DNA of 64,000 nt from assembly GCA_964019695.1 (NCBI GenBank), contig OZ026525.1, forward strand, positions 73,462,260-73,526,259, read 5' to 3'. The notes under the pieces are model-generated. The model did no database searches. It was not told where the DNA came from and saw only the letters and a program-made list of their open reading frames with translations. A program made the translations under genes and the position numbers. Within the stretch, counting starts at the first letter, position 1, and every line of letters begins with the position of its first letter. The stretch comes from Loripinus fragilis. Taxonomy: Eukaryota > Mollusca > Bivalvia > Lucinida > Lucinidae. Positions 43,816-54,234 of this stretch are shown in pieces.

Positions 43816-44500
43816 TAGAGCATGCTATAAAGTGACCATGAATACACGGGTAAGAGTTAAACAATATTCTCTTCCGTTTAGTACTATGGAAACCATAAAG
43901 GGTGAGATTAAAGAAATGATAGACTTAGATATAGTTGAACCGTCCGAGAGCCAATATTGTTCTCTTGTTCTTATTGTCAAGAAAAAGAACAACGGTAATA
44001 GGTTTTGCATAGATTTTCGTGCACTTAATCAAGTCACAGTCCTTGATGCTGAACCAATGCCCAATATGGAGGACATATTTACAAAAATAGCAGGGCATAA
44101 GTACTTATCTAAGTTAACCTTGACTCGAGGGTACTGGCAAGTGCCCCTCACTAAGAATGCCAGTAAGTATACTGCGTTTCAGACGCCATTAGGGCTATTA
44201 CAATTTAAAGTTTTACCCTTTGGATTAGTTACTGCCCAAGCCTGTTGCAGTAAATTGATGAGAAAGCTGCTAAAAGGTATGTCCAACATTGATATCTTTG
44301 TAGATTATGTCATCATTTTCACATCTACGTGGGAGCAGCATTTACAGGTCTTAGACCAACTATTAATGCGTCTTAGGGATGTTTATTTGACAATGAAGCT
44401 ACCAAATGTTTAATTGAATTCCATGATTTGGAAAGTCTAGGTCATTTGTTGGATGGGACCATCATAAAGCCTAGCAAAGAAAGGTGTTGGCCATTGAAGT
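43802..44500 (+). pseudogene. Gypsy reverse transcriptase, catalytic residues lost
   Basis: The 203-codon frame has RT motifs in order: SLVLIVKKKNNGNRFCIDFR (54-73), LNQVT, the motif A region KLTLTRGYWQVP (104-115), LLQFKVLPFGL (132-142), the motif C region FVDY (166-169), and EQHLQVLDQLLMRL. The motif A catalytic Asp is Thr106 and the second Asp of the YxDD box is Tyr169, so two of three catalytic aspartates are gone. After a frameshift, CLIEFHDLESLGHLL and KPSKER continue to about 44500. RNase H is absent; the element ends at the junction with a reverse-strand Gypsy fragment. Confidence 0.85.
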
Positions 44501-44992
44501 ATTAAGTAATTTTTCACTCATATCTCTCAAAGTTATAATTTTATTGGTTATATCTAGAGCTTTTTCTATATTTGTTTGTTAAGGGCATCAACGAGACAAC
44601 ATATGCTGTTTGTGGACTATAAATCAAACCAATAAGATAGCTTTCCCTATTTAACTTAATTTCAACCCAAAGTGACTCACATCAGAATGTCTCCAAATCT
44701 AAAATTCCAGTATGTGCAAGTCCGCAGGAAAATACATTAATATACATTACATTGATAGCCCTCCTCCATGATTTGTTCTATCATTATGATAAGAAATATC
44801 ATATTTTGCTAGACATAATCAAAGATTCTGTTGTTATGTTAGCATCTAGATAAGATTCCATAAAACGCAATATTTCAAAATCTAAAAAAGTTCTCTGATA
44901 TATAGTCTGATTTATTTCATATACTTCTAATATTGCTGTGTAAAATAGAAAGAGAGCTATTATTAGTATCGTGTCTAGGGTTCAATTCTATG
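44501..44992 (-). mobile_element. Probable 3' end of the Mag-like Gypsy element
   Basis: This non-coding stretch lies downstream of the reverse-strand integrase and would hold its integrase C-terminus, 3' UTR and LTR. I cannot define an LTR here, because there is no second copy in the window. Confidence 0.3.
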
Positions 44993-45560
44993 TCACCAGC
45001 CTAGCTTCTTGTCTTTCACATTGGCAGATATCAGGAAGTTTGTGCCGATATTGTGAGAAAATAATAGTGTAGCAGTAGGTATGGGTTTTTCAAATAGTAG
45101 ACATGAACCTTTCTGCTTCTGCATTACTCTGGGGTGCAGAGGAGCTATTTTCCGCTGTTTAAATTCTAAATATTCAGAGTATTTAGCAATATCATGTCCA
45201 TTCCAAGGAGGTCCATTGCCCATTTTCATGACACATGGTACTCCAAACATGGAATGCAGAATGACCAACTTAGCTGATGTTGATAAAACTTTTTTTTACA
45301 ACAGGGTGTCTGGAGTTGTCATCAACAATGACTACAAAGTAGGAATTTGAACTTAACGGTCCATAAAAATCGGCACTGATGTCTGTTGATGGTCCATCAG
45401 GTAACTCCGACATTTTAATGGAACACTTTCATTCTTTTAAATTGAAGCTAGACCTGGTATACAACTTTTGCACCGTTTCCCTGCTTGCTTATACAGATAC
45501 TCGATATACAGAAACCATACTTTCCCACGTAATGGCGATTTAGTGCGTACGATTCCAGGA
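44993..45560 (-). pseudogene. Mag-like Gypsy integrase (reverse strand, broken)
   Basis: Reading in reverse from 45560: HQGI-like GYPGIVRTKSPLRGKVW, then CKSC (zinc-binding end). After frame breaks comes LHSMFGVPCVMKMGNGPPWN, where the second catalytic Asp (TDNGPP in relatives) is Gly17 of the 91-codon frame 44993-45268. The expected GEAER glutamate region is also altered. This is the integrase type seen next to K02A2.6-like polyproteins. Inactive. Confidence 0.75.
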
Positions 45561-45577
45561 TATCCTTGGTATGCAAA

Positions 45578-45893
45578 CTATATTACATGTACCTTCTTTT
45601 GCAATTTCTTTGGAATAATTAGCCTGTTGTCATGAAATAATACTGATTCATTTGACGATCTGCTGACATTTATTTCTTCTCTTAATCTAGAAAATATATC
45701 CATTGTCTTGTCATAGTTAGATTTGTACCACTTTCCTGATTCCAAACACTCAATAACATTTTGTAACATCGAGCCATGATTTGTACTTTGACATATTTCT
45801 GATACGAATTTCATAATACTCTTCTGCGTATGGTGAGTGTTTAGTGTCATTTAATGTTGATACATATCTGGAAATAAATAATCTGCAATGTTT
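45578..45893 (-). pseudogene. Mag-like Gypsy RNase H end and connection domain
   Basis: In reverse: IADYLF (cf. the PADYLSR motif at the end of RNase H) near 45870-45890, then a 90-codon frame with IECLESGKWY and LIIPKKLQKKV leading into the integrase zinc-binding region. The order is that of a standard Gypsy Pol, unlike its neighbour. Confidence 0.7.
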
Positions 45894-45911
45894 TTACTTC
45901 CCTGTTTATAT

Positions 45912-46727
45912 ACTGAAGGACTTTAGAAACGCACAATTTTACATTCACTGTCTCTTCCACAAGGTTGATTTGAAGATGTTTCCTTTATCATGCTTTATCC
46001 GCTTAAACATTCGACCATGATTTGCCATAATTTCGATTTGCTCATGCTGTTCATTCTGCTGTAACACTGACGTTAGTGTTTTACAAAAATTGTCGTCTGA
46101 CAAATGTCTGTTTAATTCAATTTAGAAACAACACTTTTAGCTGGAAGCCAGATGTCTTAACCAATGGAAAACACAAAGGCTTTAGGGAATAATCGTTTAA
46201 TTTTTCTCCCAGTCGCAGCGTTTCTTTACTAACGTCAGTCTTAATTTTTCAAACAGCAGTAACAGGTGGATGACGTTCGCGCATGTTGCAATGCTTTTTT
46301 TTTATGCAGCGAGTTGAGGGGTATCTGGTAGCACTTAAAACGTATGATTATTCCTGTTCCTTGCGATATAAACAGCTAACTACGCCAAAAAGTAATGACG
46401 TCACGGGGACAAAATGAACGTTCCCTGAGGCATAAAACTTCATGAATTGATTTTGTCTTTATTTTTGCTTTCAAGAACAAACATCGGTTTGAAAACTTTT
46501 TTGCACTCATTATGGAAGGTATTGATACTATGTGACTTTTTTAAATTTGGATTGTCTTAGAATCATCGCGACGTCACGGAAATTATGAGCGACAGCGTTT
46601 CGATTTTCTTATTGAATGCAAGCTAAATGAGGGGACTTGTCAATTTAATTTTTTACACAACTAAAATATTATTTTTTGACAATAAATCAGCAATTTAGCA
46701 GGTGGTGCATTTCTAATATCCTTCAGT
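45912..46727. mobile_element. 816-bp TIR element inserted in the Gypsy RNase H
   Basis: It starts ACTGAAGGACTTTAGAAACG and ends in the complement of ACTGAAGGATATTAGAAATG. TTATAT occurs on both sides (45906-45911, 46728-46733). RNase H motifs lie on either side (46730-47013 and 45870-45893), so the insertion split that domain. A relative is at 35557-36408. No long frame. Confidence 0.75.
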
Positions 46728-46734
46728 TTATATT

Positions 46735-47095
46735 ACTTTTGAAGCCTAAGTCTCCAACTTTCAACACAGGCTTTTGGCTATGAATTTGCAGTGTTGAATA
46801 CAACTTCTAATTGACGAAGTCACTGACAAGATTAAATTTTTGTCCAAAAAGATATAAGTGAAAATGTCCACAATCCCAGACTATTGCAAGGGCTTGTCTC
46901 TCTGTTTGACAGTGCATTTGCTCTACTTCTGCTAGAGCTTTACTTGCATACTCTATTATTTTACCTTGTTGTGTCAATATTGCAGCTAGACCCACTGGGC
47001 CGGCGTCCACCATAAGTTATTGTGCATGAAGCATAAATCCTCGTCATTGTCACTGTTAAAAAATGCTTTATTGATGCTTTTAACACTTCATCCAG
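46735..47095 (-). pseudogene. Mag-like Gypsy RNase H, N-terminal part
   Basis: The reverse frame 46807-47013 begins VDAGPVGLAAILTQQGKI (Asp3 of the catalytic set), followed by YASKALAEVEQ, TERQALAIVW (Glu38) and LYLFGQKFNLVSD (Asp65). Three RNase H acidic positions are thus retained. Frame breaks occur before and after. It is cut at 47090 by the Penelope-like insertion and at 46727 by the TIR element. Confidence 0.85.
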
Positions 47096-48335
47096 ATATT
47101 TGGACAATATTTTAAACATTAGTAATGTTTATTTTGATACTATGGTAAGTCAAATATACCCTTCAGAGCTCAAACTTAATAAAGCTAATACCTCTGATAC
47201 CGAAGCCGCGTTTTTAGACTTGCATTTGTCAATTTCAAATGATATTGTTTCTAACAAAATTTATGATAAACGTGACGACTTTGAATTTGAAATTGTCAAT
47301 TTCCAATTTTTAGATGGTGATGTTCCTCGCTCTACATCATATGGAGTCTATATCTCTCAACTCATTCATTTTGCGAGAGCATCTAGCCATGTTGCTGACT
47401 TCAACACTCTCAATGAATTATTAACTCAGACACTTCTTAAACAAGGCTATCACTATCATAAACTTTGAAAAAACCTTTTCTAAATTTTATAGACGATACT
47501 ATGATTTGATATCTAAATTCCAAATTGGATTTAAATTTCTCTTGCGCCAAGGACTTTCGGACCCTGAATTCTATGGTGACTTGGTGTATAAATGGAAGAA
47601 GATTGTTGGCACTAATAATTTTTCAGCGCAGTTCATTAAAATAATTTCCCATTACAAAAAAAATTGGCTATAACATTAATGTATTGCAGCAGACTGCATG
47701 CTTGGTGGTCAACCCAATCACGGTTGGCAACTTTGCTTTCCTCTTTAATTGCACGCCGATGGGTCGGACTTCAGACTCTATGACGGTTCTGACTTAAAAA
47801 CTTACCTATTGATGAGATGGTAGGAGCCTGATGCTTTGGCTGTTGTCAGGCCCACAGGGGTTTACCTGTTGGATTTCTTTTGCTCCAGTATTCATTTTTT
47901 TACTGTTGAGTCCTTATCTTTGCTTTATCTCCTTTTTATATTTTGATTTATATGTTCTGTGTAATGATGCATTGACAAGTTAGGGGTCTTTCATGCACAC
48001 CATACATCTCCGTGTCTTGATCCACATCTGAACTAAGGGTGGGGTTGGTGCACCATTTAACCGGTTGAAGTCCTGCAGTAAAATATTTTTACTGATCGTT
48101 CCAAGGCGATGCTTCTTTTGTGGATCATTTATATTATTTCTGTCTTGTTTTGTCATACTTTCGTGCACGTCTGTTTGTTGATGCCTTGTGGTCACATGCT
48201 TGGAAGAGCTGACCTCTTGGCTCTCGTTTGTGATCTCTATTTGTGACGTTGCCACTATCTCATTGGTATCCTGGGTCAGGTGTGATGCTTGATTGTATCG
48301 ATTCCTGATCTTTGCCCTCTTTCTTACTTACAAAG
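47089..48335 (+). pseudogene. Penelope-like element: RT C-terminus plus complete 3' UTR (lineage 1)
   Basis: The readable protein starts at the RT active-site box, here RYLDNILNISN (a YLDN box where YxDD is expected). It continues ELKLNKANTSDTEAAFLDLH, IYDKRDDFEFEIVNF, SYGVYISQLIHFARASSHV and GYHYHKL. A frameshift near 47465 leads to KTFSKFYRRYYDLISKF, DPEFYGDLVYKWKKIVG and a degraded tail to about 47690. No GIY-YIG nuclease is visible. The UTR ends GATTCCTGATCTTTGCCCTC at about 48325. The RT type resembles Penelope-like elements, but the exact clade is not decided. Confidence 0.75.
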
Positions 48336-49288
48336 TTTAAATCATATATATTCGTATGCCTACGCTTTAGATTGGTGTACACATTCTTATCTAAATGCAA
48401 GAATATCTAATTCCCCAGTAGCTTAGTGGATAACAGTCTGTCATTAGAAATCAGAATATGTGGTTTCAAATCCGCGAGCTTTTCAATCTATGATTTTTTT
48501 TATCATTTATATATTTTTTCATGAATTGGTGCATTATTTTTAAAAATGCTGTCAATTAGCTTACTTGTTAAACACCCAGGGAAAAACAAATGCATAAGCG
48601 ACTAATGAAAAGACGTGCTGAACCAGACCCCATCTTGAAAAATACAAGTGGCTATAGGTGTCCTTCAGAACGCTGGTACGTACCTCACCCCCTCGAGAAG
48701 CAATTATAATAAGTTGATGACTTTATCGGATGGACTGTGCCCATCTCTGATAAACATTTCTGGATTCGTGCATGAACTATGTCAAGTTTTGCACGAGAAG
48801 AATAATGTTATTTTCTTTTTTTAAAAAAAGGTGCATACTTTTAGCAATTATATGGAAAAAGAGTGTTTTTTTTCAAGATATGATCCTGGTATGTACGCTC
48901 TGTATTAATTTAGCTTACCATTAGGTCATAAGGCCATTTGCATTAATGCATGTACATTATATATCTTCATATTCTCGGTAAAAGCATGGGCTAAGTCAGA
49001 GTATTTCGCGAAAACGCACGCACATCACAATTATTTTGGCGAAAATTAATCAGTCTCAGGTCAATGTTGTCAGATAATTCCATGATACTTTACTGACTAT
49101 TTCTTGCAAATAGTAACAAAATTAATCCACAAAGCAGAACCTTTACGCAATTAGACATTCCCAAACCTGTACTTTAATGTTCCACGTTGCTACTATTCCT
49201 ATGCAATATAAGGGTTTGGATGAAACAGTTCTGGTAGTCTTACCTCCGTCCCCTCCTCCCTTAAAAACAACAAAATACAAAACATAAC

Positions 49289-49290
<2 letters not shown>
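48336..49290. other. Spacer with a degenerate tRNA-like segment
   Basis: At 48417-48482, GTAGCTTAGTGGATAACAG and GGTTTCAAATCC resemble A and B boxes at SINE-head spacing. No SINE body is recognised. The rest is featureless. Confidence 0.4.

Positions 49291-49343
<53 letters not shown>
49291..49343. repeat. (CA)n microsatellite abutting a MITE
   Basis: About 26 CA units end exactly at the left terminus of the 49344-49610 MITE. CACACACA also follows its right terminus, so the MITE sits within, or seeded, the repeat. Confidence 0.95.
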
Positions 49344-49345
<2 letters not shown>

Positions 49346-49610
49346 TTGGCGTAGCTCCCATTACGTAACTACGCCCGTGCGTAATAATCATTGTAACAAT
49401 CAAGGGAGGTCACCAAATGTGGTAAAAGTGATTTTCCATACCATAAGGAACTGCTCTTAAAGGAAAGAACTCGCTCCCTCTGTGAAAAAATTCTTTCCTT
49501 TAAGAGAAGTTCCCATTTTGAAGAGGGACGCAATTGAAGAGAATCACTGATTGTTACAATAGTTTCCTCTCGATGTGCGTAACGTTTCTAGCGTTCTGGC
49601 TACGCCATTG
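49344..49610. mobile_element. 267-bp MITE with 5-bp target duplication, copy I
   Basis: The ends are CTTTGGCGTAGC and GCTACGCCATTG. CACAC flanks both sides. The centre is a palindrome of AAAGGAAAGAA and TTCTTTCCTTT with CTCCCTC between. The orientation is opposite to copies II and III. Confidence 0.85.
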
Positions 49611-50198
49611 CACACACAAGCCTAGAACCCTTTATTGAGACTTCCACAATGAGTATTCAAAATCCATGTTCCAAGCAGAAATAAAAAAGAGATAATACTG
49701 TTAACCTCTGAAAACCTAAGTTGAGACGTTTTCTTTACCACACTCTTACATATGTTATTATAGACAGTTACTAAAGTAGATCATGAATAGGTCCTGTTCT
49801 TTGAATCAAATGCGTCCCCAAAATTAATTTCGAAATAGCGAATATTTCGAAAAAATCGAAGCTTGAATTTTTGAGGGTGTTTATCTGTGAAGTCTCAACA
49901 CCAGCATAACTGAACAATTAATACAAGGGAGAAAACTCTTAAGCCTTTGATTTATTTTATGATTTTACATTGCACTTCTTTTAAAATAAATGTGGAGACA
50001 AACAACAGTTATGAAAATACGTATTACCACAACACCCAATCCCTAGCATCCTAATAAAGTGTCTTGGCGACCTTTGCAGACCCGTATCAAACATTATCTA
50101 AATATAACACAGCACCCGATCAGGATAACAGTTTGCTTGAAAATGGAGAGGAATACGCTAAGATGATAAATGGAGTTGGCCAATGTCTAAGGATACAT
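49611..50198. other. Spacer between two MITE copies
   Basis: No feature was recognised. Confidence 0.4.
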
Positions 50199-50465
50199 CC
50201 ATGGCGAAGCCAGAACGCTGAAAACGTTACGCACATTTAAGGGAGACTACTGGATCAAGCAATGGTTCTCTTACTTGCGTCTCTTTTCACATTGGGAACT
50301 TCTCTTAAAGGAAAGAATATGCTTCCACAGGAAGCGAATTCTTTCCTTTAAGAGCAGTTCATTTTGGCATGGAAAATCACTGTTACCAGATTAGTTGAAC
50401 TCCCTTGAATGTTACTATTTTTATTACGCACGTACGTATGTTGCCTAATGGGAGCCACGCCAATG
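50199..50465. mobile_element. 267-bp MITE with 5-bp target duplication, copy II
   Basis: Ends CCATGGCGAAGCC and CCACGCCAATG, with TACAT at 50194-50198 and 50466-50470. The same internal palindrome (CTTAAAGGAAAGAA/TTCTTTCCTTTAAG) is present. Short forward frames over its end are chance. Confidence 0.9.
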
Positions 50466-50929
50466 TACATGAGTTCATCAGGAGCAAATGGATTGACCCC
50501 TATCTGGCACTATTGTTGCCAAGTCCGCGCTGGACACACTCAAGTGCTCTTCAGATCAGATTGTTTCATGGAAGCGAACAATATGAACCTTGAGCAGACT
50601 GTTCCTAAAGTAGCAGAAAAAATCTTCAGATTACTCCCTACGTAGCGTCTGATTTGAGCCCATATTCCGCCTAACAACATATAAGGCAGACGAGAGATCA
50701 GATGCCCAAATTAACACAAAGTAACTATTTACTATTCATCGTGAACCAGACCATGAGAGCGTCCACCAAAAAGTAATTGAGTATAATCAAGGAATACCAC
50801 ACTCACACACTATACTACAGACCAGTCCACGGCACAGTGAGAAAGAAAGGGAAATAACTATATAAGCATTTATGCTTTCTTTCTAATCCCTTGTATGTTT
50901 ACTATGTATGTATATGCTCTGCGCAAACT

Positions 50930-51070
50930 GAGAATCGGGACAATTTCGGAATTGTCCTGCGCAGAGTGGGAATTCCTACTTTGTGGGACAGAGTGAGAAT
51001 TCATACTTTGCGCGGTTCAATTCCTGAATTGTCCGTGTGCAAGGCGGGAATTAGGACAAAGTGAGAATAT
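50930..51070. repeat. Imperfect short repeats around GCGCAGAGTGGGAATT
   Basis: CTGCGCAAACTGAGAAT, CTGCGCAGAGTGGGAATTC, CAGAGTGAGAATTCATAC and CAAGGCGGGAATTAGGAC recur within 140 bp, together with GGACAATTTCGGAATTGTCC, a 20-bp inverted repeat. Confidence 0.6.
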
Positions 51071-51543
51071 CGATCAACGTGAATATGTATCTTAAAACAT
51101 TGGTATTTCACAATAATATGTTATGCGTTTTCAAACTCAAAATAATTCCGCATGAACATTACTTTCATTAATCCAGTATTTTATTACTGAAAATTGCGTC
51201 TGCTGCATATTTTCTAATGCACACTAGATTACTTTTAGCATGAGGCATGAAATCAAACAGCATACCCTGATTAAACTGTCCCTAATGAAAAGAGCAGTCT
51301 AAGCTGGTCCATATTGTCTGCAATAACCAAAGTGCATCAGCAGATGTTGAAGCTGACGACTGTCACGATTAACTTATAGTTACGTGTCGCAAAATCTACA
51401 GACCGCGTGCATATTAGCGAACTAACAAGAACATGCAAGACAAATGCCATTTATTCCCTGGACACATAAAACGTCCTGGCACTTATGGAAATTGCTAATT
51501 GTGACATAAAGCATCAAATCAAACCAAACAAAGAGACAAACCC
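51071..51543. other. Spacer with a GATCTGG-family relic
   Basis: Near 51283-51335 there is a weak family match (AACTGTCCCTAATG and AGCAGTCTAAGCTGGTCCA). Otherwise nothing is recognised. Confidence 0.4.
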
Positions 51544-51815
51544 CAGGGCCTTTTCCAGCAATTTTGGGAAAAGGCCCCTGGCCAAAATTGGGAAAAAAAG
51601 ATCGGCTAAACATCAAAATTGGGAGAAATTAATGACATAGAACATTACAAGGGCAGCAAAATATATCCTGAAAATCAAGTTATTTTAGATAGTATTATGC
51701 AGCGCATACCAATTAAGCACTAGCGTTTAAGTATCATTCTGATATGGGTCAGTGTTTCTCATAAGTAGTAGTGGTCTCTAAAAAAAAGTAAAAAAAGAAA
51801 AGAAAAAAAGACGTA

Positions 51816-51848
<33 letters not shown>

Positions 51849-51951
51849 CTTAATTGGGAAAATCAGACATGGTATTGGGAAAAAAGGTGGCTATTTTTGA
51901 TTGGGAATGGGGTCGAAATTCGGCCCCTAGAGATGGGCAGAAAAGGCCCTG
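51544..51951. mobile_element. 408-bp hAT-like MITE with A-rich/T-rich core
   Basis: It begins CAGGGCCTTTTCC and ends GAAAAGGCCCTG. TTGGGAAAA phrases repeat at both ends. The interior has an A-rich run facing about 28 T residues (51780-51842). The CAGGG terminus suggests hAT, but the flanks (AACCC on both sides) do not give a clean 8-bp duplication. Confidence 0.65.
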
Positions 51952-52829
51952 AACCCAGTTTGATATCAAGACAAATTAATATTTTACTGTAATATACATT
52001 TGAGCTAGCAGCATGACAAAACAAGTCACCTACTGCCCATGTGCTCACAGCACTCCAGCCAGCCTGGACATCCACCCAATCTGCTGTGTGATTGCTGGTT
52101 AGATTAATAATGACTCGAATGGTGTCTTGCCTTTGCTTATTATCATGCTGTTCGTTTTGTCATGTAGTTGCTCATTTATGCTAACATACCCAAACATAAC
52201 GATAGAAAAAGCTGGCTAAATCAGAAGCGAATGAAAAAGGGTAGATCCTAATCAGCTGGTTTCTTCACAAATCTCTGAAATCTAAATCATTATCTAAATA
52301 TTTATGTGTTGAAATAGGAAAAGCTGTCATCCGGGCTGTGCTTTAGCTATAGAGACTACAGTAGGATTTTCTTATTTCAAAGTCCCGCAGGCCAAAGTGA
52401 TTACTTCAAATTACTAGTAGTTTCAATTAAACAGGTGCTTCCAATTAATAACATAACACCCCTTTTCAGCATTCCAATCAAAATACTGGTCTGAGTGCTG
52501 AAAAGAAACGTCTCACTGAGAAGCTTTTACAAAGCACACAATATATAATCAGAAACAAAGTACATCATGAAATACTTATAATGCAACATCAGTCATTTCA
52601 AATAAGGCTTGTGGCAAATATTTATAAAATAGTACGGTTGTTGCTTTTAAAATCGAAAGTAAAATAATAATTTTCTAAGAATAAACGCGAAAATAACAGA
52701 AATCACAGCAATAACGAAAAAACGGAGAAATACATAGAAAAGACCTTTACTTATTCTTCCCGAACTACTGGTATGAAGTTAAAATTCTCGCGATAAATAA
52801 TTTTAAATAACATAAATAAACAATCTGAA
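51952..52829. other. Non-coding stretch
   Basis: No repeat was recognised. The reverse-strand donor just to the right could make this an intron. Confidence 0.35.
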
Positions 52830-52835
52830 ACTTAC

Positions 52836-52842
52836 CCGACAT
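52836..52842 (-). other. Possible first coding exon end, reverse strand
   Basis: In reverse, an ATG (52842-52840) opens Met-Ser-Gly and is followed after CGG by a strong donor GTAAGT (52835-52830), as in a gene whose first intron begins within the second or third codon. No downstream exon could be identified, so this is only a splice-signal observation. Confidence 0.2.
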
Positions 52843-53027
52843 GTTTTCCACAATGATTTGTCCACTATACAGATCCACCGAAGGAGTCATGTGTACTTTT
52901 CGCTCCCAACCAGTGCTAATGGAGATAGAAATAACCGTCAGACTGCCTTTATTGTTGTCAAACAGTTTTCTGATCAGCCTAGGTTTTTACATATAATGCA
53001 ACTGACTGACTGCTTCAATATATACAG

Positions 53028-53071
53028 AACCCACCTGCATGGCATTGAGGAAAATAAAGACAAGGTGCAAG
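53028..53071 (+). other. Possible 44-nt internal exon
   Basis: It is preceded by CTGACTGCTTCAATATATACAG (branch-like CTGAC, acceptor CAG) and followed by GTATGT. In one frame it reads THLHGIEENKDKVQ. No partner exons were recognised and the protein is unassigned. Confidence 0.2.
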
Positions 53072-53427
53072 GTATGTTTGACTTACATGTATCAGTGTAT
53101 GTCTCATTTTCGTATGATGTAAGGTTTGTTTCAGATTCTATTCCATAGTTCCCTGACCCCTATCTATATAGTAATGAGTGACTTATGAACCCCATATTTC
53201 CAAAATGTCCCTTAAAATGAGAGTTTTTTTTAGTGTTTGTTTCATAATTAGTAGGTCCTTTGACCCTAGGGCTGAATGAAAATCCCTGCTATTCTAAGAG
53301 ACTTTATATATGAGGCCATTCAGGCCAAGTTGAAAGATAATTCAATTGCTTGTACCAGCATCTGCTTATAAATGCTGAATTTTCGAAATAAAATACTTCC
53401 AATTGGGCCTCGCCGTATGATAATCTG

Positions 53428-53580
53428 TCTTCATTGGTTTGTGGACAAAGGCGCATACCAGCCTGCACATCTGTGCAGTCTGATCAGTACCTTTGTTATT
53501 CGCTTATTGGAAAGGGCAAATACCAATGATAGCTTCCAAAGACAGCTAGTCTTCACTATTTGCATGCTGCCCTGACTAGC
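53428..53580. repeat. Dispersed repeat D, copy 2
   Basis: Shared with 13935-14095: GGTTTGTGGACAAAGGCGCA, CCAGCCTGCACATC, GCAGTCTGATCAG and CTTATTGGAAAGG. Confidence 0.7.
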
Positions 53581-53995
53581 AGTTTGTGTACCTGAAAATG
53601 TTGGAAGTAAGAAGAAAGTGTCAAATTTAATTTTTAGCATAATATACATGCCATAACTTGTTGACTGAAATCTGCGAGATTAACCAAATTCTAAGTGAGA
53701 TTTGACAATTCTGTGAGATTTTCATAAAAATCACTTTGGAACTCTCGTAATAAAGACGCTTTTATTTTAATGTAAGAAGCTTGTGATTAACAGAATAAAG
53801 TGTGATTTGTGATTATTTCTTTATAAAATGTGTAATTTAGATGGTCTGAAAATGTGAGATTTGAAAATCTTATGGGAATTGGCTTTCAAAAGGACAAGGT
53901 TCTGTGAGATTGTATCTCACAGGGTGAGATATGGCATAAACCTCCCTCCTGACCTGAAAATTTGCATTTCTTGGACATCTTTAGAAGTCTGATTT

Positions 53996-54146
53996 TCTGA
54001 AAAAGGGCCTTAATACATATATATGGAAAACATTTGAAAAGAAAATAATAAAAAAACAACAATAAATTAAAAGGTAATTTCTCAAAATAGATAGGACCCT
54101 GAAACTCTGAAAATGGGCCTTAATGTATATATATGGAAAACACTTG

Positions 54147-54149
<3 letters not shown>
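53996..54149 (+). repeat. Direct duplication of a ~41-bp block
   Basis: CTGAAAAAGGGCCTTAATAC and CTGAAAATGGGCCTTAATGT each continue into ATATATATGGAAAACA, about 112 bp apart. The second copy runs directly into the (CAA)n repeat. Confidence 0.8.

Positions 54150-54201
<52 letters not shown>
54147..54201. repeat. (CAA)n microsatellite
   Basis: About 18 uninterrupted CAA triplets. The open frames through it (poly-Asn forward; poly-Leu and poly-Cys reverse) are artefacts. Confidence 0.95.
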
Positions 54202-54203
<2 letters not shown>

Positions 54204-54234
54204 ATTGGTTTGGCGTTGTCTGTCCGTCAGATTT

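Noticed and set aside
49143..49403. Reverse frame with long Val-Cys repeats
   Set aside because: Translation of the (CA)n microsatellite.
53028..53071. Possible U2AF small-subunit exon (ENKDKV resembles EKDKV)
   Set aside because: Only a handful of residues match and no adjacent zinc-finger exon is seen; too weak to name.
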